In this document: in pieces, positions 1 to 6,908 of the stretch
Layout: each line of letters opens with the position of its first letter
Numbering within the stretch: position 1 is the stretch's first letter
Origin: DATAEK01 sp036258055
GTDB lineage: Bacteria > Acidobacteriota > Vicinamibacteria > Vicinamibacterales > 2-12-FULL-66-21
Assembly: GCA_036258055.1 (NCBI GenBank)
Contig: DATAEK010000355.1
Span: 1-42,844 of the forward strand
Reading direction: 5' to 3'
DNA: 42,844 nucleotides
Made by a program: the position numbers and the translations under genes
The notes under the pieces: model-generated
Told to the model about the DNA's origin: nothing
The model's input: only the letters and a program-made list of their open reading frames with translations
Database searches by the model: none

Positions 1-271
1 GGCCCCACCCCCACGCGCTTTACGCGCTTCGCGCGACGGCCTTCGGCCTGTCCGCCCGTCTCCGACGGGCGGCCTAACGTGTCCCCGCGGGGCCCCACGC
101 CCACGCGCCTTTACGCGCTTCGCGCGACGGCCTTCGGCCTGTCCGCCCGTCTCCGACGGGCGGCCTAACGTGTCCCCGCGGGGCCCCACCCCCACGCGCT
201 TTTACGCGCTTCGCGCGACGGCCTTCGGCCAGTCCGCCCGTCTCCGACGGGCGGCCTAACGTTCCCCGCGG
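1..271. repeat. Tandem array of ~90-bp hairpin-rich repeats
   Basis: Three nearly identical units start at 1, 91 and 182, each 90-91 bp, and a degenerate start of a fourth unit follows 271. Every unit carries the same ordered inverted repeats: CGCGC-TTC-GCGCG, GGCC-TTC-GGCC and GCCCGTC-TCC-GACGGGC, each with a 3-nt loop. The self-complementary CCCCGCGGGG lies at the two complete unit junctions. Units differ by single-base changes (Cg/Gc near 99, a T-run length change, and T/A at the second hairpin flank). The array begins at the window edge, so its true length is unknown. It lies downstream of the DUF305 stop. The family is not recognised; a REP/BIME-like or transcription-terminating element is possible. 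Confidence 0.85.
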
Positions 272-327
272 CCCACCCCCGCGCACGCACACTCGCCCAT
301 TCGCGCTCGACGTGGTCCGCGGGCCGG

Positions 328-978
328 TTAGCGGACGGCCAGCATGCCGCGCATGCGATCGATCTCCATCCGTTGATCCGCGTCGACGTCGGATGCAAAG
401 GCGAACATCTCCGACTCCTGACCGGCGCCGGGAGTGGCGAAGAGCTCCTGAACCATCGTGAGCGCCCCCCCATGATGCTTGATCATGCCTTCGAGGAAGA
501 GCCGATCGAACTCAGGCCCCTTCGCGGCGGCCAGCTGCGCCATCTCCTCCGGCGTCAGCATTCCCGGCATCAGCGGCGCGCCCGGCGCGTGATGGGCATG
601 CGGGCCCGGTACTTCCTGGCCGCGCACCTCGAGCCAGCGCTGCATCATCTTGATCTCGTCGGCCTGCGAGACCTCGATCCGCTGTGCCAGTTTGCGCATG
701 TCATCACGGCTCGTCCGGTCCGCAACGAGCGCCGTCATGTCGAGTGCCTGCGCGTGGTGATGAATCATCCCCTGCATGAACTTCACGTCCGCGGCGGTGT
801 AACCCACCTTCGACAAATCGGCGGCCTTTTCGGGCGTCACGACGCGACTCGACGCGCCCGGCGCGCCCGGTTGGACGATCGCGGGCGCTGAAGCCGTGTT
901 GGCCGTGCGGCACGCGGCGCAAGTAATCAGGAGGAGAAGGAACGTGAAAAGCCGGTACGGCACCCGCAGAACCAACAC
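328..978 (-). CDS. DUF305 family lipoprotein
   Basis: This is a secreted DUF305 protein, a ferritin-like-fold family often found with copper or metal-stress genes but without a settled activity. The two hallmark helices are present: FMQGMIHHHAQALDM in the first half and FLEGMIKHHGGALTMV in the second, each with the MIxHH signature. The N-terminus is a hydrophobic stretch (RLFTFLLLLITCAAC) ending in a plausible lipobox cysteine, so an envelope-anchored protein is expected. The start is uncertain. A TTG at 1032 opens the longest frame, but GTG at 978 or 963 puts the signal sequence at the start; none has a good ribosome-binding site. It is divergent from the rhomboid-like gene and ends near the repeat array. 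Confidence 0.85.
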   Translation of the reverse strand: MLVLRVPYRLFTFLLLLITCAACRTANTASAPAIVQPGAPGASSRVVTPEKAADLSKVGYTAADVKFMQGMIHHHAQALDMTALVADRTSRDDMRKLAQRIEVSQADEIKMMQRWLEVRGQEVPGPHAHHAPGAPLMPGMLTPEEMAQLAAAKGPEFDRLFLEGMIKHHGGALTMVQELFATPGAGQESEMFAFASDVDADQRMEIDRMRGMLAVR

Positions 979-1119
979 CTGAAAAGCATACTGCGAATTA
1001 CAAAAGCCGGTCGCTACCCGCGAGTCTTGCAATCGGCGGCCGCGCCCGAGCCGGAATGGGCCCGAATCTCCCCGAAATCCGAGGGGTCATCTGGCACATC
1101 TCTTGACGATCAGCCCCCC

Positions 1120-2325
1120 ATGCTGCTGATTGCGGTCGTCGTCGTAGCGGGGTTCGCGTGGTACGTGATGTCGCCGGCGGAGCGGACCAAAACCGTGCGC
1201 ACGGTCGTCGCCTTCGTCCGACAACTGGTCGGCTCGGCCCACAAGCGGTATGCGGCGAACTCGGGGTTCCATGCCGCGCTCCAGGCTCGCACGCCGAAGG
1301 TCATCGTCACTCCTGCGCTCCTGGCGCTCAATACCATCACCTTTGTCTTCATGCTCGCGGGGTCGGGCGCTCTCGCCAACCCTGACACGCTGATCGGGTG
1401 GGGTGGAAGTTTCGGTCCGAGCACGAGCAACGGCGAGTGGTGGCGGCTCGTGACGTCGCTGTTCGTGCACGCCGGTTTCTTCTCTCTCCTGATCAACCTG
1501 ATCGGACTCGCGGCGATTGGCTGGCTGCTCGAGCGGCTCACTGGTCCCGTCACGCTCGTGGCGATTTACTTCGGCGCCGGCGTCTTCGCGGGGCTGGTGA
1601 ATCTTTCGCAGCACCCCGTGACCGTGCACGTCGGCTCGACCGCGGCCATCCTCGGGCTGTACGGGCTGTTCGCCGCGTCGCTCGTCTGGAATCTGCTCAA
1701 CCGATCTGAACTCGTCGTGCCGATAGCCGCCCTCAAGCCGTTGGCGCCGGCAGCGGGCATCTTTCTGCTCTACGCCATGGGCGGAGGACTCGAGCTCACG
1801 GCTGTGCTCGCAGCGTTCATGGTTGGACTCGTGGGCGGTCTCGTGCTGACGCGCGGCATCGCCGAGCACAAGCCGCCGATGCGGCACCTCGCCGCGACCG
1901 TGGCTGGAACGCTGGCCATTGCCATCGCCGCCGCCGTGCCGCTGCGCGGACTGGCGCTCGTGAAGCCGGAGATCGCGCGGGTCGTCGAAGTCGAGCAGCG
2001 TACGGCCGGAACCTACCAGAAGGAAGTCGCGCGGTTCACGACCGGCCACATCAGAGCGGACGCGCTGGCGACGCTCATCGAACGCAGCATCGTCCCCGAG
2101 CTTCACGCCACGCTCGGGCGCGTGTCGGCCATCGAACGCATTCCCCAGGAGCAGCAGCAGCTCGTCGCGGACGCGGTCGAGTACCTGCGCCTGCGAGAAA
2201 CCAGCTGGCAGTTCAGGGCCCGCGCGCTGCGATCCTCCAGCATGGTGGCGCTGCGCGAAGCCGATCGTCGCGAGTTCGTCGCGTTGCAGGCATTCCAGAA
2301 GATCACGCCGGAGGATTCGAAATGA
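1120..2325 (+). CDS. Rhomboid-fold membrane protein, probably catalytically dead
   Basis: The middle of the protein (about residues 65-245 from ATG 1120) matches the rhomboid intramembrane serine protease fold. It has a WWRLVTSLFVHAGF-type L1/TM2 segment, the conserved Asn (N126), and the GxxxAILGLYG helix that normally carries the nucleophile. Active members cleave substrates within the membrane. Here the nucleophile motif GASG reads GSTA (172-175), so Ser becomes Thr. The helix that should carry the catalytic His (about 225-245) contains no histidine, and the HL of HxxxHLxxN is SL. One N-terminal membrane helix precedes the core, and a charged C-terminal tail of about 115 residues follows. 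The frame is also open from a TTG at 1027, but ATG 1120 directly precedes a membrane helix and seems better. The stop overlaps an in-frame ATG of the next gene. Confidence 0.8.
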   Translation: MLLIAVVVVAGFAWYVMSPAERTKTVRTVVAFVRQLVGSAHKRYAANSGFHAALQARTPKVIVTPALLALNTITFVFMLAGSGALANPDTLIGWGGSFGPSTSNGEWWRLVTSLFVHAGFFSLLINLIGLAAIGWLLERLTGPVTLVAIYFGAGVFAGLVNLSQHPVTVHVGSTAAILGLYGLFAASLVWNLLNRSELVVPIAALKPLAPAAGIFLLYAMGGGLELTAVLAAFMVGLVGGLVLTRGIAEHKPPMRHLAATVAGTLAIAIAAAVPLRGLALVKPEIARVVEVEQRTAGTYQKEVARFTTGHIRADALATLIERSIVPELHATLGRVSAIERIPQEQQQLVADAVEYLRLRETSWQFRARALRSSSMVALREADRREFVALQAFQKITPEDSK

Positions 2326-2360
2326 GCGCGTGGTATGGCACCCGCGCAGGAGGTTCAGCA

Positions 2361-3248
2361 ATGTTGCGTCACGCCGCGGCCGTCATCGTCGTTACCCTGT
2401 GTCTCGGTTCGTCGTCTGCATTGGCGCAGAACCCTGAGCTCACGATCAAGGTTCCGTCCGCTGAAGTGCACCAAACGCCGAGCCTCGGAAGCCTGGTGAT
2501 CGGCAAGGCGCCGCGGGGCGCCGTGCTCGAGGTCACCCGCGAGGTGGGCGACTGGGTCAAGGTGTCGTGGCCTGAAGACAAGAGCGGTATGGGATACATC
2601 CACTTGAGCAACGGATCGCTTGCCCACCGCTCCGCGAATCAGGGCCAACCGACGATCGGTGCTGTCCAGACAGCCGCAGCCGGCGCGTCCGCCTCCGCTG
2701 TCGCGCCCTCGGCGTTGCCACAGCGCGAACCACAGGCGCCGATCATGGCCCCGGCGGCACCGGCTGGGACGCAGTACACGGTACCCCTGTCCCATCGCTT
2801 CGGCATCGGCGGGCTGATGAGCGGATCGAAGTTCGGAATCGGCGTCACCGGACGCGGCTGGTGGCACAACCATCTGGGCGTGCAGGTCGCCGCCTCGCGC
2901 ACCTCAATCACGAGCCCGTTCCTGCCCACCAACGTCACCTCCAACGAATTCTCGCCGAGCCTGCTGTATTCATTGCCTGATGCCGTGACCGACTACGTCT
3001 GGGTGCGTCCGTACGCGGGCGGTGGCCTCAATATCCGGCGCGAGCGCTTCGGCAGCACGGCGACGGGCGATCTGGTCTCCGAGACGTACTCGGGATCGCA
3101 GTTCTTCGGCGGAGCTGAATTCAGCTTCGCGGGAGCTCCCCGCGTGGCGGTGAGCATGGACGTCGGATACCGGACCCGCAGCCAGTTTGTCGGCATGGAA
3201 GTCGGCGGCATGGGCTTCACGCTGTCCGGCCACTGGTACGTTCGATAA
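2361..3248 (+). CDS. Secreted SH3b-domain protein with C-terminal beta-barrel
   Basis: The protein has a signal peptide (MLRHAAAVIVVTLC... ending ALAQ). A bacterial SH3 domain follows at about residues 27-85 (IKVPSAEVHQTPSLGSLVIG ... DWVKVSWPEDKSGMGYIH). Then come a low-complexity Ala/Pro linker and about 150 residues of alternating beta strands ending in GHWYVR, typical of a small outer-membrane beta-barrel. SH3b domains usually bind peptidoglycan or peptides, so a cell-wall contact plus outer-membrane anchor is the likely layout. ATG 2361 is chosen because AGGAGG lies 7-8 nt upstream and the signal peptide begins there. An earlier ATG at 2322 overlaps the upstream stop (ATGA) and also has GGAGG before it, so coupled translation from 2322 is possible. 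It is probably co-transcribed with the rhomboid-like gene. Confidence 0.75.
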   Translation: MLRHAAAVIVVTLCLGSSSALAQNPELTIKVPSAEVHQTPSLGSLVIGKAPRGAVLEVTREVGDWVKVSWPEDKSGMGYIHLSNGSLAHRSANQGQPTIGAVQTAAAGASASAVAPSALPQREPQAPIMAPAAPAGTQYTVPLSHRFGIGGLMSGSKFGIGVTGRGWWHNHLGVQVAASRTSITSPFLPTNVTSNEFSPSLLYSLPDAVTDYVWVRPYAGGGLNIRRERFGSTATGDLVSETYSGSQFFGGAEFSFAGAPRVAVSMDVGYRTRSQFVGMEVGGMGFTLSGHWYVR

Positions 3249-3290
3249 GACACCAACGGTGGGTTGACCCGCCGACGAAAGCGCTCCTGG

Positions 3291-3323
3291 GAGTCGGCCA
3301 GCCGCGCCTGCGGCAGCCGACTC
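3291..3323. repeat. Extended stem-loop in intergenic region
   Basis: GAGTCGGC (3291-3298) pairs with GCCGACTC (3316-3323), and the inner GCCGC (3301-3305) pairs with GCGGC (3310-3314), giving a long two-part GC stem. It lies about 45 nt downstream of the SH3b/barrel gene stop. No T-run follows on the + strand, so it is not a canonical intrinsic terminator. It may act as a 3' stabilising hairpin or an imperfect terminator. Confidence 0.4.
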
Positions 3324-3364
3324 GCCGCAACTGGGGAGTATGCATGTGATAACCTCTCCTTGTA

Positions 3365-3760
3365 ATGCGGTGGATACGACCTCGGCTCGCGCGCATCGCC
3401 AGCGGCTGGCTCGTGCTCCATCTGTGCCTCCTGATCTCCGTTCCGACCGCGTTGTGCTCGACGATGTCAACCAGCGCCGTTCAAGCACAATGCACGTGTG
3501 ACCACGCTGACGGGCCGATGTGCCCGATGCACCACCCTCGGTCGGAATCGAAGGCAACGTCGGATTCTCACTCCTGTTCCTGTCGCAGCACGTCGGATCC
3601 AGTCGCTGCGATAGCGGAGTCGCTCAGCGGTCCGGCGGCCGTGCTCGCTCACGCACCCACGGCGATTGCACCAACGAACGCAGCCGATCGGCTTGCGGCG
3701 TTCACTCGCGAGCCGCTCGACTCCTCTTCCCCTCCAGATTCGCCCCCACCTCGCGGATAG
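3365..3760 (+). CDS. Small secreted Cys/His-rich protein of unknown function
   Basis: This is a 131-residue protein with an N-terminal hydrophobic segment (about 12-31, GWLVLHLCLLISVPTALCS) that would act as a signal peptide or anchor. The next 45 residues are unusually rich in potential metal ligands: QCTCDHADGPMCPMHH, then DSHSCSCRS. The C-terminal half is Ala/Pro/Ser-rich and looks disordered. No known domain is recognised. It sits about 140 bp upstream of the Oar-like receptor on the same strand. A metal-binding or copper-related periplasmic role fits the composition and context but is inference only. The Shine-Dalgarno sequence before ATG 3365 is weak. Confidence 0.55.
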   Translation: MRWIRPRLARIASGWLVLHLCLLISVPTALCSTMSTSAVQAQCTCDHADGPMCPMHHPRSESKATSDSHSCSCRSTSDPVAAIAESLSGPAAVLAHAPTAIAPTNAADRLAAFTREPLDSSSPPDSPPPRG

Positions 3761-3900
3761 CTGCTTCCCCAGACAACAACGAGGTCTGATTCTCTGTTCC
3801 GGACAGATCTCCCTAATCGCTGAGCCGCGTCGTCTCCGGACGATCGCGCTGCACGTCTTCAGTGGTTGGTTTCGTCGTGAATTCACAACGGAGAGCAGCA

Positions 3901-6765
3901 ATGAAACTGCGGGGGTTTTGCAGCCTCATCGTGACCGCGTGCTGCGCGGTCGCGTCGGCTCGCATCGTGGACGCACAAGAAACGATCAATTTCGCCAGCG
4001 TGAGCGGACGGGTCACCGATCCGCAGGGCGCTATCGTTGCTGGCGCACAGGTCAGCGCTCGTCAAACCGAAACGAACGTCACCGCGGAAACGGTGACGAA
4101 TTCGGAAGGACGCTTCCGGTTCCCGTACCTCAAGGTCGGACCGTACGAAGTGAAAGTGCACGTACCGGGATTCCTGGACAGCACTCGGACGTTGGGACTG
4201 ACCGTCGGCTCGGCCTTCGACATTCCAATAGTACTCGCGGTGGCGGGTCTCGACACCGATGTCACCGTCAGGGGCGAAACAACCATCCTCGAGACCGCGC
4301 GAAGCCAGATTGTCGGAACGGTGCCGCAGACTGAAGTTCAGAGTCTGCCGATGAACGGCCGCAACTTCCTGGATCTCGCGCTGCTCATTCCGGGCGTCTC
4401 ACCCACGAACATCGGGAGCACGCAGCTCTTCGCGGAAACGTCTGCTGTCCCGGGACAAGGCATTTCCATCGCCAGCCAGCGTAATTTGTCGAACAACTTC
4501 ATCGTCGACGGATTGTCCGCAAACGATGACGCGGCGGCGCTCAGTGGCATCACCTACGGTGTAGACGCCGTCGAACAGTTTCAGGTCGTCACGTCGGGAG
4601 GGCAGGCGGAACTCGGCAGGGCGCTTGGCGGATACATCAACGTCGTCACGAAAAGCGGTACGAACACGCTGGGCGGCACCCTCTACGACTTCATCCGCGA
4701 CGACAATTTCAACGCGCCGAACGCGCTCTCCGGCAAGACGCTTCCGATGAACCAGCAGCAATACGGCGGGAGCGTTGGTGGTCCGATCGTGCGCAACCGG
4801 ACGTTCTATTTCTCGAATTTCGAGCAGCGCCTGCTCGACCAGACGGGGCTCGTCACCATCCTCCCGGAGAACGTGCCGATTATCAACGACCGACTCGCGG
4901 CGGTTGGCTACCAGGGATCCCCGGTCACTACTGGCATCTATCCGAACCCCGTTCACAGTGCCAACCTTCTGGGGAAACTCGATCATCATGTCAGCGGATC
5001 GGATCAGCTCTCCATCAGGTACAGCCTCTATCGCGTCACGTCGGATAACTCGCGTGGCGCGGGCGCATTGAACGCCCCGACAGCGTCTGCCGGCCTGGAC
5101 AACGTGGATCAGTCGCTTGCATTCGGCAATACCTGGACGATTTCGCCACGGACCGTCAACGAAACCCGCGCGCAATTCTCCTACGGCGACTTGAAGGCGC
5201 CGCCGACCGATACGATTGGACCCGCCGTCAGCATCCTTGGGGTGGCGTCGTTCGGCACGCTGTCCGGGAGCCCAACGAGACGCGTGAACAAGATGTATCA
5301 GGTCGTGGACAACCTGTCGCATCAGGCAGGCGCGCATGCGCTGCGCGCCGGCGTGGACTTCGTGTTCAACGACGACACCATCACGTTTCCTCGATCGTTT
5401 CGAGGCAGTTATGCGTTCTCGTCGCTCGCGACCTTCCTGAGCGGCACCTACAGCGGCTTCACCCAGACATTCGGCGACCCGGTGGTGTCACAGACCAATC
5501 CGAACATCGGCATCTATGCACAGGATGAGTGGCGGGTCGGATCGAGCCTGACGCTGAACCTTGGCCTCCGCTACGACCTGCAGTTCCTGGAACCGATCAA
5601 CACCGATAGGAACAACCTGTCGCCCCGGGTCGGGTTCGCGTGGTCGCCGTCAGCGTCGCAGGATCTCGTGATCCGCGGCGGTGCCGGCTTGTTCTTCGAC
5701 CGCGTGCCCCTGCGAGCGGTCGCCAACGCCATTCTGTCCGCGGGGAATACCACCGACCTGAACAATCTGCATCAGCCGAGCGTGTCAGGGATCATTCCAA
5801 CCCAGGATGGTGCCCCCACGTTCCCCAACATCCTGCCGGCGCGGATACTGACGACGACGCTGGTGGATTTCACGACGATGGACAAGAGCCTGCAGAACGC
5901 GTACTCGAAGCAGGCCAGCATCGAAGTGGAGCGTGCGCTCGGCCCGAGCCGCACGGTGAGTGTCGGGTACCAATACCTGCGCGGGGAAAGCCTGTTGATG
6001 TCGGTGAACCAGAACGTGCCGACCTGCGTGGCTGCCGGCACGAACAATGGCTGCCGGCCAAATTCCACGTACAGAAACAACAGTCAGTACTCATCGGTGG
6101 CCGATTCGACCTATCACGGCCTGCACCTCTCGTTCGTGCAACGGGCGAACACCTGGGCGAGCGTTCGCGTCACCTACACGCTGTCGAAATCCATGAACGA
6201 TGTGGGCGAAGCCTTTTTCAGCTCGCCGGTCGACCCCACCGACATCATGAGGGATTGGGGCCGCTCCGACGACGACCAGCGGCACCGCCTCGTGGTCAAT
6301 GCGACTGTCAACACGTCGATGGCACCGGCAACGACCGCGTGGGAGCGCATCAGCCATGGGTTCCAGCTGAGCAGCATGCTGCAGTACTATTCGGCGCTTC
6401 CGTTCAATATCACGTCTGGCGTCGCGAACCTGCAGGGCACGACAAGCCGGCCGCTGGCAGACGGGAAAACTGCCCCTACGAACTTCGACGTGCGGGCCGT
6501 GAGCTTGATCCCGCGGAACGCGGGAATCGGCAGCGACTTCTTCAGCTGGAATCTTCGGGTCAGCCGCGCGTTCCCGATCACCGGCGACGTCAAGATTGAG
6601 GGTCTCGTCGAAGCGTTCAACCTGACCAATCGCGTGAACGATCTGACGCGGAACTCGAACTTCGGGGCGGGAGCGTACCCAACGAATCCAGTGTCCACCT
6701 TCAATCAGATCACTGCCGTCGGCGATCCGAGAACCCTCCAGTTTGGCCTGCGACTGACGTTCTGA
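3901..6765 (+). CDS. Oar-like TonB-dependent receptor
   Basis: This is a 954-residue outer-membrane receptor that would import a large substrate using TonB energy; the substrate cannot be told. In order it has a signal peptide (1-25, ending VDAQ) and a carboxypeptidase-regulatory-like beta sandwich (about 33-118, SVSGRVTDPQGAIVAGAQV ... YLKVGPYEVKV). Next is a plug domain with LPMNGRNFLDLALLIPGV near 157-174, and the remainder is a beta-barrel closing with the C-terminal LQFGLRLTF. This order is typical of the expanded Oar family of Acidobacteria. ATG 3901 is preferred over an upstream in-frame GTG (3862) because GGAGAG precedes it and the signal peptide starts there. It follows the Cys/His-rich gene and precedes the ADOP permease, possibly as one unit. 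Confidence 0.92.
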   Translation: MKLRGFCSLIVTACCAVASARIVDAQETINFASVSGRVTDPQGAIVAGAQVSARQTETNVTAETVTNSEGRFRFPYLKVGPYEVKVHVPGFLDSTRTLGLTVGSAFDIPIVLAVAGLDTDVTVRGETTILETARSQIVGTVPQTEVQSLPMNGRNFLDLALLIPGVSPTNIGSTQLFAETSAVPGQGISIASQRNLSNNFIVDGLSANDDAAALSGITYGVDAVEQFQVVTSGGQAELGRALGGYINVVTKSGTNTLGGTLYDFIRDDNFNAPNALSGKTLPMNQQQYGGSVGGPIVRNRTFYFSNFEQRLLDQTGLVTILPENVPIINDRLAAVGYQGSPVTTGIYPNPVHSANLLGKLDHHVSGSDQLSIRYSLYRVTSDNSRGAGALNAPTASAGLDNVDQSLAFGNTWTISPRTVNETRAQFSYGDLKAPPTDTIGPAVSILGVASFGTLSGSPTRRVNKMYQVVDNLSHQAGAHALRAGVDFVFNDDTITFPRSFRGSYAFSSLATFLSGTYSGFTQTFGDPVVSQTNPNIGIYAQDEWRVGSSLTLNLGLRYDLQFLEPINTDRNNLSPRVGFAWSPSASQDLVIRGGAGLFFDRVPLRAVANAILSAGNTTDLNNLHQPSVSGIIPTQDGAPTFPNILPARILTTTLVDFTTMDKSLQNAYSKQASIEVERALGPSRTVSVGYQYLRGESLLMSVNQNVPTCVAAGTNNGCRPNSTYRNNSQYSSVADSTYHGLHLSFVQRANTWASVRVTYTLSKSMNDVGEAFFSSPVDPTDIMRDWGRSDDDQRHRLVVNATVNTSMAPATTAWERISHGFQLSSMLQYYSALPFNITSGVANLQGTTSRPLADGKTAPTNFDVRAVSLIPRNAGIGSDFFSWNLRVSRAFPITGDVKIEGLVEAFNLTNRVNDLTRNSNFGAGAYPTNPVSTFNQITAVGDPRTLQFGLRLTF

Positions 6766-6908
6766 CGCGCAGCCGCACCTACACCGGGCAGACGGCCTCC
6801 CGCGCCGAGGCCGTCCGCCGAAACCCAAATGAAGTGCTGCGAACCAGCAACGAGGTAATTCGCGCACGCCACTGAACCCACAGCCCGTCACTCTCGTCTT
6901 CTGTACGC

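Noticed and set aside
74..473. Reading frames of about 70-100 codons across the repeat array
   Set aside because: They arise from GC-rich repeats, overlap each other on the same strand and have no ribosome-binding sites or domain signals.
1087..2361. A 424-codon frame antisense to the rhomboid-like gene
   Set aside because: The sequence is Arg/Glu/His-rich low-complexity typical of GC-rich shadow frames, and the + strand product has a clear fold.
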